From assembly GCA_938039145.1 (NCBI GenBank), contig CALHVG010000065.1, forward strand, positions 1 to 13,316: DNA of 13,316 bases, written 5' to 3'. The DNA comes from an uncultured Treponema sp. GTDB lineage: Bacteria > Spirochaetota > Spirochaetia > Treponematales > Treponemataceae. Position numbers and translations under genes: made by a program. Positions within the stretch are counted from its first letter, which is position 1. Every line of letters starts with the position of its first letter. Below, piece after piece: positions 6,970-13,316 of the stretch. Under the pieces are notes generated by a model. The model did not search any database. It was not told the DNA's origin and worked only from the letters and a program-made list of their open reading frames with translations.

Positions 6970-7761
6970 CTAACTGTTTCCAAGGTAAGCTTTTATGACT
7001 TGCGGGTCGGATTTTATTTCCGCCGGACTTCCCATTGCGATAATCCGTCCGTAGTTCAGAACCATGAGCCGCTCGCAGATTCCCATTACAAGTTTCATGT
7101 CGTGTTCAATCAAAAGGATTGTAAGGTTGAACTCGTGCCTTATGAACGCAATCATTTCCATGAGTTCTTTTGTTTCCTGCGGATTCATTCCGGCTGCCGG
7201 CTCGTCAAGGAGCAGAAGTTGCGGCTTTGAGGCGAGCGCACGGACAATTTCGAGTTTGCGCTGTTCTCCATACGGAAGATTTTTTGCCTGCTCTTCCGCT
7301 TTGCCGTCGATTTTAAAAAGCTGAAGCAGATTCATTACGTTTTCGGTCATCAGTTCCTCGTCCCTTCTGAACACGGGAGTTCGGAAAAGCACGTCAAACG
7401 GATTCGATATTCGTGAGCCGTGGAGCGCAATTTTTACGTTGTCCATAACCGAAAGATTTCCAAAAAGACGGATGTTTTGGAATGTGCGCGCGATTCCGAG
7501 TTTGTTGAGCCTTGCAGCGCCCGCCTTGTTTATTATGTGAACTTTGTCGTCTTTGTCCCAGAACGAAAGCTGCCCGGAAGTGGGCGTGTAGATTCCGCTT
7601 ACCATATTGAACATTGTTGTTTTTCCGGCGCCGTTCGGGCCTATAAGACCCACAAGTTCGCCTTTCCTAAGTTCAAAGCTGGCATCTCCAACGGCACACA
7701 GCCCTCCAAAAACGATGGAAATATCGGAAGCCTGAAGAATCAGTTTTTTCTCTTCGCTCAT
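6970..7761 (-). CDS. livG: branched-chain amino acid ABC transporter ATPase LivG
   Basis: The second ATPase of the importer, pairing with LivF as a heterodimer under the LivH/LivM permeases. It has 263 residues. Walker A is GPNGAGKT (41-48). The signature is the LivG-specific NLPYGEQRKLE instead of LSGGQ. Walker B is LLLLDEPAAGMNP, and the switch His is in LLIEHDMKLVM. The insert with NIRLFGNLSVMDNVKIALH is characteristic of LivG. AAAGGAGG within the end of livM provides the ribosome site, and the TAATG junction overlaps livM by one base, so translation is coupled. Confidence 0.96.
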   Translation of the reverse strand: MSEEKKLILQASDISIVFGGLCAVGDASFELRKGELVGLIGPNGAGKTTMFNMVSGIYTPTSGQLSFWDKDDKVHIINKAGAARLNKLGIARTFQNIRLFGNLSVMDNVKIALHGSRISNPFDVLFRTPVFRRDEELMTENVMNLLQLFKIDGKAEEQAKNLPYGEQRKLEIVRALASKPQLLLLDEPAAGMNPQETKELMEMIAFIRHEFNLTILLIEHDMKLVMGICERLMVLNYGRIIAMGSPAEIKSDPQVIKAYLGNS

Positions 7762-8819
7762 TATTCCGCCTCCTTTGCACTTTTTTTCAGGGATTTTTCG
7801 GCTTTATGCGCCGCAATTCGTGCCCGTAAATTTGGAATTACAGTTTTCAGTCCGCCTGAACACAGCCATTCGAATGATTTTACAAAAGAAAATTCTTTTG
7901 TTCCCAAAAGCCCTTGCGGTCTAAAAAGCATTACGATTATAAGCACGACAGGATAAAGCAAAAGTCTGTAATTTTGCAGGAATCTGAGCCATTCCTGAAC
8001 AAATGTCAGCACGTAGGATGCAAGAACGCTTCCGGTCATTGAGCCCATTCCGCCAAGAACGACAAAAATTAAGTAGTCCACCGACTTTGCGAACGAGGCT
8101 TGGTCAGGTTTGATAAATCCGACGTACATGACGTAAAGTGAGCCGCCGAGCCCCGCAACAAACGAGGCGATTACAAAGCCTGTCATTTTGTACCTGAAAA
8201 CATGGATTCCGGACGAACGGGCGGCGATTTCGTCTTCGCGCACGGCAAGAACCGCCCTTCCGTAGGTTGAGCGGATAAAGTTCTGTATCAGAACGATTGT
8301 TGCTACAAGAATCACTGAAATTGAAAGAACCGCCGCAGTCGGATTTAATGTCAGCAGCGTGGGGAACGTATAGCCGTTCGGGCCCCCGGTTATTGATTTA
8401 AGGTTTACAAGAACAACGCGGATTATTTCGCCGAACGCCAATGTTACGATTGCAAGGTAGTCGCCTTCCAGTTTGAGCGTCGGAAAACCTATAAGGAATC
8501 CGAAAAGTGCCGTTACCAAAGCCGCGAATATCATTGAAATCGGAAGGGGAATATGGCACACATTTGTAAAAATGATTGTCGCATAGCCGCCGAGTGCCAT
8601 GAATCCTGCCTGCCCAAGTGAAAGCTGCCCCGTTATGCCGGAAATTATGTTCACGCTGATTGCCATTATTGCGTTTATTCCGGCAAGTGAAAGCACGCCT
8701 GCCGTATATGCGCTCAACGCTCCGAGTGCCGAAAGAAGTGTCGGAAGTCCCACAAAAAGAACGGACACGGAAAAAAGGAGCAGAAAATTCCGCAGATTTT
8801 TGTTTTTCATTTTTGCCAT
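7761..8819 (-). CDS. livM: branched-chain amino acid ABC transporter permease LivM
   Basis: Inner-membrane permease subunit, 352 residues, BPD_transp_2 family. After a basic N-terminus (MAKMKNKNLRNF) come about eight to ten hydrophobic segments. The family marks are clear: SGITGQLSLGQAGFMALGGYA, FPTLKLEGDYLAIVTLAFGEIIR, and the EAA-like cytoplasmic loop AVREDEIAARSSGIHVFRYK that docks the ATPase. VDYLIFVVLGGMGSMTGSVLA lies near the C-terminal third. The C-terminal extension after GLLGTKEF (about 45 residues, Lys/Ala-rich) is cytoplasmic. The first ATG is used here; a second at codon 4 is possible. It starts 9 bp after livH. Confidence 0.95.
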   Translation of the reverse strand: MAKMKNKNLRNFLLLFSVSVLFVGLPTLLSALGALSAYTAGVLSLAGINAIMAISVNIISGITGQLSLGQAGFMALGGYATIIFTNVCHIPLPISMIFAALVTALFGFLIGFPTLKLEGDYLAIVTLAFGEIIRVVLVNLKSITGGPNGYTFPTLLTLNPTAAVLSISVILVATIVLIQNFIRSTYGRAVLAVREDEIAARSSGIHVFRYKMTGFVIASFVAGLGGSLYVMYVGFIKPDQASFAKSVDYLIFVVLGGMGSMTGSVLASYVLTFVQEWLRFLQNYRLLLYPVVLIIVMLFRPQGLLGTKEFSFVKSFEWLCSGGLKTVIPNLRARIAAHKAEKSLKKSAKEAE

Positions 8820-8828
8820 TTTTATACC

Positions 8829-9746
8829 CTATACCTTTACAGTTTTTTTTCTGCCGAAAATTCCTGTAGGCTTTACAAGAAGAATTATTATCAAAAGGGC
8901 GTAGGAAATCGCATCCGCATACTGGGAACTTAAATATCCTTTTGTCAGCGTTTCTACAATTCCAAGAAGCACGCCGCCTACCATTGCGCCGGGAATTGAA
9001 CCGATTCCGCCGAGAACTGCAGCCACGAACGCTTTAAGTCCCGGAATATATCCCAGCATCGGGTCTACTTGCGGATATGCGGTGGCGTAAAGAATTCCGC
9101 CTGCGCCGGCAAGCACCGAACCTATTAAAAAAGTTACGGCTATGATTTTGTTCACGTTTATTCCCATCAAAGCGGAAGCGCCAAGGTCGTACGAGACAGC
9201 CTGCATAGCTTTGCCGGTTTTGGTTTTGTTCACGATGAAATTCAGAATCGCCATCAATATTATGCTTGCGACTACAACTATGAGCTGCAGGTTTGATATT
9301 GAAAGAAGGGCGTTTTCCGCATTTTTAAGAATGCTGAAATTAACGATTTTCATTGTCGGAAATTGCCTCGGGTTCGGGCCTACGAACGGAAGAACACGCA
9401 TCATGTTCTGCAGAATCAGTTCCACGGCGATTGCCGTAATCAGCGAGTTTAGGCGGGGAGCGTTCCTAAGCGGACGGTAGGCAAGCCGTTCGATAAAAAG
9501 TGCAAGAAGTCCGCAAAGAAGCATCGCGGACGCAAATGCTCCAAGAAGCCCCGGAATGCTCGGCGAAAGTGCCATAAGCACAAAGTAACCGGCGTATGCT
9601 CCCATCATCATTATGTCGCCGTGTGCAAAATTTATAAGCTTTACGATTCCGTAGACCATCGTGTAGCCAAGGGCAATCAATGCGTAAATGCTTCCCAACG
9701 TAAGCCCGTTTATGAGCTGCTGCAATAGCATGGTGCTGGCGTTCAT
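8829..9746 (-). CDS. livH: branched-chain amino acid ABC transporter permease LivH
   Basis: First gene of the operon and partner permease of LivM, 305 residues. The sequence LLQQLINGLTLGSIYALIALGYTMVYGIVKLINFAHGDIMMMGAY is the standard LivH N-terminus. LNSLITAIAVELILQNMMRVL and the cytoplasmic loop AVSYDLGASALMGINVNKII follow. GLKAFVAAVLGGIGSIPGAMVGG and a C-terminal LLVKPTGIFGRKK complete the family pattern. GGAGG sits five bases before the ATG. Upstream lies a long leader and a promoter region with two palindromes, so regulation of the whole operon is probably exerted there. Confidence 0.96.
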   Translation of the reverse strand: MNASTMLLQQLINGLTLGSIYALIALGYTMVYGIVKLINFAHGDIMMMGAYAGYFVLMALSPSIPGLLGAFASAMLLCGLLALFIERLAYRPLRNAPRLNSLITAIAVELILQNMMRVLPFVGPNPRQFPTMKIVNFSILKNAENALLSISNLQLIVVVASIILMAILNFIVNKTKTGKAMQAVSYDLGASALMGINVNKIIAVTFLIGSVLAGAGGILYATAYPQVDPMLGYIPGLKAFVAAVLGGIGSIPGAMVGGVLLGIVETLTKGYLSSQYADAISYALLIIILLVKPTGIFGRKKTVKV

Positions 9747-9958
9747 CTATCCTCCGAAAAAGAATATTTATTAAAATTCAAACGGTCAATTCCGAGTCTT
9801 AAGCCTGAATAGAATTGTGCGTAGGCAAGTTTCGGCTTTGTTCCGTTTTCGAGATTTTCGTGCGGAATCCGGCTTCAAAACAAAACGCAGCTGATAAGCG
9901 GAATCCCGCCGAATCATACGTCGTTTTGCACTTGCTTCCAAAATCGAATGTTTGACCT
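9747..9958 (-). other. long leader region of the liv operon
   Basis: If the operon starts at the promoter near 9969-9997, the leader is about 215 nt. No classic riboswitch or terminator-antiterminator pair is obvious. The 9-mer GCGGAATCC occurs twice (9862-9870 and 9898-9906). On the minus strand a 43-codon frame, open from just after a TGA, runs through KPKLAYAQFYSGLRLGIDR and stops at the TGA overlapping the livH ATG. It has no convincing start or ribosome site. Confidence 0.4.
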
Positions 9959-9972
9959 GAATATCGATATTC
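9959..9972. promoter_or_regulatory. perfect 14-bp palindrome at the liv promoter
   Basis: GAATATCGATATTC is its own reverse complement. On the minus strand its upstream edge overlaps a TAGAAT -10 hexamer (9969-9974), so a bound protein would cover the transcription start. Confidence 0.55.
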
Positions 9973-9997
9973 TACTTTACATGGAAATCTTGTACAA
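9969..9997 (-). promoter_or_regulatory. candidate promoter of livHMGF
   Basis: On the minus strand TTGTAC (9992-9997) and TAGAAT (9969-9974) are 17 bp apart. The -10 matches consensus at five of six bases, the -35 at only three. Competing elements lie nearby on the same strand: a perfect TTGACA (10014-10019) beside a TATAAT (10008-10013). The exact start is therefore open, but promoter-like elements on the liv strand are concentrated here. Confidence 0.45.
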
Positions 9998-9999
9998 GA
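9988..9999. promoter_or_regulatory. perfect 12-bp palindrome at the liv promoter
   Basis: TCTTGTACAAGA is self-complementary, centred 28 bp from the centre of GAATATCGATATTC. Its GT-n-AC core resembles sites of GntR-family regulators, which is only a suggestion. It contains the -35 hexamer of the candidate liv promoter. Confidence 0.5.
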
Positions 10000-10093
10000 A
10001 TAGATTTATTATATGTCAAGATTTCTGCGTTCCTGTTTTGGAAAAAGAACTGCATTCTGCGCCCGTGTTTTCAGACTGAAATTCCGATTCCTG

Positions 10094-10123
10094 ATTATAC
10101 ACGGACATTTTACATCTTCTAAA
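10094..10123 (-). promoter_or_regulatory. second candidate promoter on the liv strand
   Basis: On the minus strand TTTAGA (10118-10123) and a perfect TATAAT (10094-10099) are 18 bp apart. This would extend the leader of livH to about 340 nt. It also lies upstream of the divergent methyltransferase gene. Confidence 0.35.
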
Positions 10124-10168
10124 AATCAAAATCTCTTCCTTCCGATATAAAAATTCTTTGAAGTTTTG

Positions 10169-10174
10169 TATACT
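10169..10174 (+). promoter_or_regulatory. -10 element directly before the methyltransferase start
   Basis: TATACT ends 7 bp before the ATG at 10182, so transcription would begin at or next to the start codon. No Shine-Dalgarno sequence is present in the T-rich stretch between. No good -35 hexamer is visible at normal spacing. Confidence 0.4.
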
Positions 10175-10181
10175 TTTTTTC

Positions 10182-10922
10182 ATGGATTTGAACAAAATTT
10201 ACATTGTGCTTGATCATCCGTCCGAATCAAGGAATATCGGTTCCACCTGTAGGGCGATGGCAAACAACGACATAACGCATTTACGAATCGTCGGAAAAAA
10301 AAGCGACTACGATATGGAAAAAATCCATGTGCTTGCGATACACGCTTCTTACATTTACGACAAGGCGGAATTTTTCGATTCAATAAAGGATGCCACAAAA
10401 GATTGCGCGCTTGCAGCGGGCACTACAAGAAGGCGGGGGCAAAAACGAAAAGGAAAGCTTTATTTTCCTGAGGAATTTTCAGATATTGCGGATTCTGTTT
10501 CCGGTTCAGATTCGGGCGGCGGACAGAAAATTGCGGTGGTTTTCGGGAACGAGCGCACCGGACTTACGGACGAACAGCTTTCCCAATGCACATCGGGAAT
10601 CACAATTCCGTCTTCGGAAGAATTCGGTTCGCTGAATCTTTCGCATGCCGTTCAGATAATTTCGTATCATCTTTTCAGGCGGAAAAACGAGCATCTTACA
10701 GGATATACGCCTTTGACTTTGGAAAGAATCGACGGAACTGTAGAATCCGTTTCAAACAGTCTTCAGAAAATCGGATTTTTTAAAGTTACAGGAAAATCCG
10801 CTATGGAAGAATTTTGGCGAAGCCTTCTTTCCAGGGCGGCGATTTCGGAAAGCGAAGCAAAATATATCGAAAAAATTTTTTCAAAGGCGGCAGGGCTTGT
10901 ATCAAAAAAGAGCGGCGAATAA
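10182..10922 (+). CDS. trmJ: TrmJ-type SPOUT RNA 2'-O-methyltransferase
   Basis: A member of the SpoU/TrmH family using S-adenosylmethionine to methylate ribose 2'-OH, most like TrmJ, which modifies position 32 of tRNAs. From the ATG at 10182 it has 246 residues, matching TrmJ length. Motif 1 is HPSESRNIGSTCRAM (12-26) with the conserved Asn and Arg. Motif 2 is VFGNERTGLTDEQL (from 120), and motif 3 is SLNLSHAVQIISY (from 150). The trefoil-knot Gly and Leu residues are in place. The C-terminal 70 residues are helical, as in TrmJ. An in-frame TTG eight codons upstream is unlikely since the ATG opens the domain. It runs convergent with the TagA-like gene, separated by only 4 bp, with no terminator between. 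A TrmH-type rRNA enzyme is the alternative. Confidence 0.85.
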   Translation: MDLNKIYIVLDHPSESRNIGSTCRAMANNDITHLRIVGKKSDYDMEKIHVLAIHASYIYDKAEFFDSIKDATKDCALAAGTTRRRGQKRKGKLYFPEEFSDIADSVSGSDSGGGQKIAVVFGNERTGLTDEQLSQCTSGITIPSSEEFGSLNLSHAVQIISYHLFRRKNEHLTGYTPLTLERIDGTVESVSNSLQKIGFFKVTGKSAMEEFWRSLLSRAAISESEAKYIEKIFSKAAGLVSKKSGE

Positions 10923-10926
10923 AACG

Positions 10927-11667
10927 CTATTCCTTCTTGAAGAATCTGTACACCAGCAAAAGAAAATTGTACCAAAGATAAGGCAGCAAAAGAAAAAGTT
11001 TCAGCGGATTTCTTACGACTTCGTGAAAGATTTCGTGTCCGCGGCGGAATGTTTTTTCGTCGATGCGCTTAATCCTTTTTGAAAAAATCCCCATGGATTC
11101 TTTGTAGTAAAGAAATATGCTTGTCTTAAAATGTTCCCTGCGCTTGTACGCCCACAGGTTTTTGTCTTTTATTCCTTCGCTCAAAAGCACCAACGAAGGG
11201 GATGATTTGTATATCGACTTGATTATTCCTTCTTCCATGGATTTTGAATAGAACCCGTGATATCTTCCGACTATTTTGAGCGTCGGAAAAGTGTCCCGAA
11301 CATTCTGCTCTGCGATTTTAAGCGTTTGACTTCTTGAGCCCAAAAGATAAATCGACTTAAGATGGGAATCAAGCACGCTCATTATCGAAATTACGGCTTC
11401 AAACGGATTGTACCGCACCGGCACATCTTTTTTGAGAAATGCCGCTCCGCGAAGTATGCTTTTTGAAACGGGAATTATAAGGTCTGCATTTTCTATACAG
11501 TTCCTGAATTCTCCTCGGCGGCGGGCTTTTAACAAATCCCAAATCGAAAGAAAGACGATTTGCGACGGTTCGTCTTTTTCCAAAAGGCTGAGGATTTCCT
11601 GCTCAAGGTTTTCGGGGCGCAGGACATCTACCGGAACACCCGTTACGCTTATTCTTTGTTTATTCAT
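10927..11667 (-). CDS. WecG/TagA/CpsF-family protein lacking catalytic motifs
   Basis: Clearly related to GT26 glycosyltransferases that add ManNAc or ManNAcA to lipid-linked GlcNAc, but degenerate. Family framework seen: VTGVPVDVL (8-16), ADLIIP (61-66), IYLLGSRSQTLKIAE (106-120) and FPTLKIVGRYHGFYS (127-141). Lost positions: the Thr-Asn after the second strand (now LSIWD, 40-44), the catalytic Asp of the usual PDGxG (now PVSKS, 66-70), and the G-A/P-P-K-Q-E motif (now EGIKDKN, 164-170). The C-terminus has a basic segment and a hydrophobic stretch LFLLLPYLWYNFLLLVYRFF, suiting the membrane-attachment tail of this family. At 246 residues it is full length. It overlaps rsmE by 8 bp (ATGAATAA) with AAGGAA upstream. 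Enzymatic activity is doubtful; a scaffold or altered-substrate role is possible. Confidence 0.8.
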   Translation of the reverse strand: MNKQRISVTGVPVDVLRPENLEQEILSLLEKDEPSQIVFLSIWDLLKARRRGEFRNCIENADLIIPVSKSILRGAAFLKKDVPVRYNPFEAVISIMSVLDSHLKSIYLLGSRSQTLKIAEQNVRDTFPTLKIVGRYHGFYSKSMEEGIIKSIYKSSPSLVLLSEGIKDKNLWAYKRREHFKTSIFLYYKESMGIFSKRIKRIDEKTFRRGHEIFHEVVRNPLKLFLLLPYLWYNFLLLVYRFFKKE

Positions 11668-12526
11668 TTTCGTTCCTTATCGTTGTTTGGAGCGCTGCAA
11701 TTCCAAAAAGGCTTGCGGTTTCACATCTCAGTATGTTTCCTTCAAAATGAACCGAAGAAAACCCTTGCGAAGCCAAAAAATCTATTTCTCGGGGACTTAT
11801 TCCGCCTTCGCTTCCGACTGCTATAGCCGCATTCTTGATTTTTCGTCCGCTTACAAGTTTCTTAAGCGATTTTGAATTCTCGTTGCGCTCCCAAAAGACC
11901 ACGGAGACGCTTTCGTCGGCATTTACAAAATCCTCTTTCAGGAGTTTTACCGCATCTTCAAGCGGCATAGGATTTTCCACACCGGTTTCGATTGGCGAGC
12001 CGCTTTGCTGCCGGGCTTCTTTTATGATTTTTAAGATTCGCTCCCGCTTTGCGCTGTTTTCCAATGCCTGCACGGAAGTCTTTTGACTGTATTCGCCTTT
12101 AACCGGAATGATTCTTTTTACGCCGCATTCCGCAGCCTGACGGATTATCTGTTCCATTTTTGCGGGCTTAGGAATGAACTGAATCAGCGTGTAGTCAACG
12201 CTTTTGTTTGCGTTTGTTTCCGCATTCCGCAGTTCATTTTGTATTTCTATTGCCTGAATACCGTTTGTTACGGAGGACTTTATATTTTCTGAAAAAGGAA
12301 TTGCCGAGTCTTCGTCGGAAAGAGAACAGATTTGTGCCGTCATTATTTTGTTCGCTCCGTCGATTTTGCATACGGTCGCATTGGTCAATTTACCGCCGGG
12401 AAGCCGCACATAAAGCATATCGCCCGCTTTTACCCTTATGACTTGGCACAAATAGCGGTAGTCCTTTCCGGCAATTTGCAAAAGCCCGTTTCTGTCGGGC
12501 TCCTTATCCAAAATGAACTGACGCAT
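11660..12526 (-). CDS. rsmE: 16S rRNA (uracil-1498-N3)-methyltransferase RsmE
   Basis: SPOUT methyltransferase that makes m3U1498 in the decoding region of 16S rRNA. An N-terminal PUA-like domain (HYLCQVIRVK-type motif, here DYRYLCQVIRVKAGD near residue 22) binds RNA. The knot domain carries MEQIIRQAAECGVKRIIPV, the SAM-binding AVGSEGGISPREIDFL and EGNILRCETASLFGIAAL near the C-terminus, all expected. The length of 288 exceeds the usual 240-250. The excess lies mainly between the two domains (about residues 75-110, rich in Asn, Ser and Glu). Its ATG directly abuts the stop of the protease gene (TAAATG), so the two are one operon. Confidence 0.93.
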   Translation of the reverse strand: MRQFILDKEPDRNGLLQIAGKDYRYLCQVIRVKAGDMLYVRLPGGKLTNATVCKIDGANKIMTAQICSLSDEDSAIPFSENIKSSVTNGIQAIEIQNELRNAETNANKSVDYTLIQFIPKPAKMEQIIRQAAECGVKRIIPVKGEYSQKTSVQALENSAKRERILKIIKEARQQSGSPIETGVENPMPLEDAVKLLKEDFVNADESVSVVFWERNENSKSLKKLVSGRKIKNAAIAVGSEGGISPREIDFLASQGFSSVHFEGNILRCETASLFGIAALQTTIRNENE

Positions 12527-12973
12527 TTATTTGTCGGACTTTTCTTCTTTGTTTGCGTTTTCCGCCTCAACCTGAAGTTCTTTTAATGTCTTGGTTGACG
12601 CGACCAGCTTTCTGAAATCTTTGTTTTCCCTAAGAATATCCAGCGCTCCGTTCAGCTGAATGTCATAATCAAGGTCGTAAAGCGGAGTGGGGCGGGTTCG
12701 CCATGCTTTTATGCGGATAAGACGGCGCAGAAGTTTTTCGTCCAGATTGTATTTTCTTTTCAGCTGACCTGCATACGCTAAAATATCGATTGGCGTCATA
12801 TTCGGATGGTCTTCTACGTATCTGTCGATTGTTTCGTTCTGCATAATGGCGGAATACGCTTTCTGCTGTTCTTCCGTAAGTTCAGGGTAAAGAATCTCAT
12901 AATCGGGCGGGATTCCTATTTTGTCGATATTGGTGTCGCTGGGCGTGTAGTATCGGGCTACAGTTATTTTTAT
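12527..12973 (-). pseudogene. S41-family C-terminal processing protease, 5' end cut by a junction
   Basis: C-terminal 148 residues of a Ctp/Prc-like S41 serine protease, a periplasmic enzyme with a Ser-Lys dyad and a PDZ domain. The visible part starts at IKITVARYYTPSDTNID, equivalent to the family's L-x-LT-x-ARYYTPSGRSI, followed by GIPPDYEILYPELT. After this comes a helical C-terminal region of about 110 residues. The catalytic Ser and Lys would be encoded upstream and are absent. Immediately upstream the frame hits TAA (12974-12976), and the DNA beyond codes on the other strand for an unrelated protein. An internal ATG at 12844 is not the true start. The break is best read as an assembly joint and not a biological truncation; in the genome the gene is probably intact. 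Confidence 0.82.
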
Positions 12974-12976
12974 TTA
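12962..12976. other. junction between spirochaete and Streptococcus-like DNA
   Basis: Left of this point the minus strand encodes a conserved S41 protease motif. Right of it the plus strand encodes a histidine kinase whose own start is missing. Both genes are cut in mid-sequence at the same place, with no terminal repeats, transposase or integrase. The TTATTTTTATTTA stretch at the joint is low in complexity and could have supported a false overlap. Confidence 0.75.
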
Positions 12977-13316
12977 TCCAATCTCCTCATTTATGAGCTG
13001 GATGAGATTTCTTTTCGCTCTTGGCGTTTTGTCAGTTTTATTGTCTTACAACCGATGATTTTAACTGGAGTCTATATGGTTGGTCAAGTTAGTCCCTGGC
13101 AGCTACTCTTTTTCTTGGTGACCTTTGTTTTTTCTGATGCCTTGACATTTGGTCTTTATCGAATTCAGGTTACAGAACAGATAAAAGAAGAAAAGATGAA
13201 ACAAAATGCCAAGCTCAATCTTTTTTTGGCTGAAAATGAACGCAGTCGAATCGGTCAGGATCTCCATGACAGCCTGGGTCATACCTTTGCCATGCTGAGT
13301 GTGAAGACGGACCTTG
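12965..13316 (+). CDS. DesK-type sensor histidine kinase fragment, Streptococcus-like
   Basis: A 117-codon fragment open at both ends. It begins at the junction (YLSNLLIYELDEISFRSW) and runs off the window. Two or more membrane segments are visible (FVSFIVLQPMILTGVYMV and LLFFLVTFVFSDALTFGL). A cytoplasmic helix follows (VTEQIKEEKMKQNAKLNL), then ERSRIGQDLHDSLGHTFAML, the HisKA_3 dimerisation and phosphoacceptor box, with the His at 13265-13267. The GHTFAMLSVKTDL continuation is what I associate with streptococcal kinases of the DesK/LiaS-like group. The ATPase domain and response regulator would follow outside. No start codon, promoter or ribosome site belongs to it. Kinase identity is firm; the streptococcal origin is recognition from memory and is not tested. 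Confidence 0.8.

Noticed and set aside
12527..12844. Stand-alone 105-residue hypothetical protein starting at the ATG at 12844
   Set aside because: The frame continues upstream without a stop to 12973 and carries the S41 protease motif, so this is only the C-terminus of a larger gene.
12965..13316. A genuine two-component system of the spirochaete
   Set aside because: The kinase has no start, no promoter and streptococcal-style sequence, and it abuts a broken host gene. A chimera explains all of this more simply.
1..13316. CRISPR array, tRNA or rRNA genes, transposase or phage genes
   Set aside because: I looked on both strands and found no regular repeat-spacer pattern, no cloverleaf, no integrase- or transposase-like frame and no terminal inverted repeats.

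Overview
The window is mostly a chromosomal segment of a Treponema-like spirochaete, followed by a short piece of a different organism at the right end. The spirochaete assignment rests on the alpha subunit (visible N-terminus KNLLKGFKKPKG, as in treponemal RpoA), the Lys/Ala-tailed L17, the density of lipoproteins and the overall gene style. From about position 12965 the sequence reads as a Streptococcus-like sensor histidine kinase. The switch occurs inside a conserved motif of a C-terminal processing protease, so an assembly chimera is the most likely explanation.

Layout. (1) 2-1781, plus strand: end of the ribosomal/RNA polymerase operon, with rpoA (5' cut by the window), rplQ and a small four-cysteine zinc-ribbon protein, closed by a clear terminator at 1801-1830. 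(2) 2195-3331, plus: a lipoprotein branched-chain amino acid binding protein (LivJ type), preceded by a palindrome and followed by a 16-bp-stem terminator. (3) 3696-4283, plus: a secreted, probably outer-membrane beta-barrel protein of unknown function with its own promoter. (4) 4503-5837, plus: a lipoprotein with three bacterial Ig-like (BIG2) repeats and an odd cysteine-rich tail. (5) 6248-9746, minus: livH-livM-livG-livF, the two permeases and two ATPases of a branched-chain amino acid ABC importer, ending at a perfect 18-bp terminator hairpin at 6170-6213. (6) 10182-10922, plus: a TrmJ-type SPOUT RNA methyltransferase, possibly leaderless. (7) 12973-10927, minus: a tightly packed operon running from the C-terminal part of an S41 processing protease, through rsmE, to a WecG/TagA/CpsF-family protein that has lost the family's catalytic motifs. 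(8) 12965-13316, plus: fragment of a DesK-type (HisKA_3) histidine kinase, foreign to the rest.

How they fit together. LivJ would capture branched-chain amino acids in the periplasm and pass them to LivHMGF, although its gene is separated from the transporter operon by two envelope-protein genes and lies on the opposite strand. The region upstream of livH carries two perfect palindromes (GAATATCGATATTC and TCTTGTACAAGA) with centres 28 bp apart, overlapping a plausible promoter. This is the best candidate for a regulatory switch here.

I see no CRISPR array, no tRNA or rRNA gene, no transposase and no defence system. I do not think the window holds a wholly new multi-gene system. The items most worth a second look are the degenerate TagA-like protein, the paired palindromes at the liv promoter, the small zinc-ribbon protein of the ribosomal operon, and the chimeric right end.
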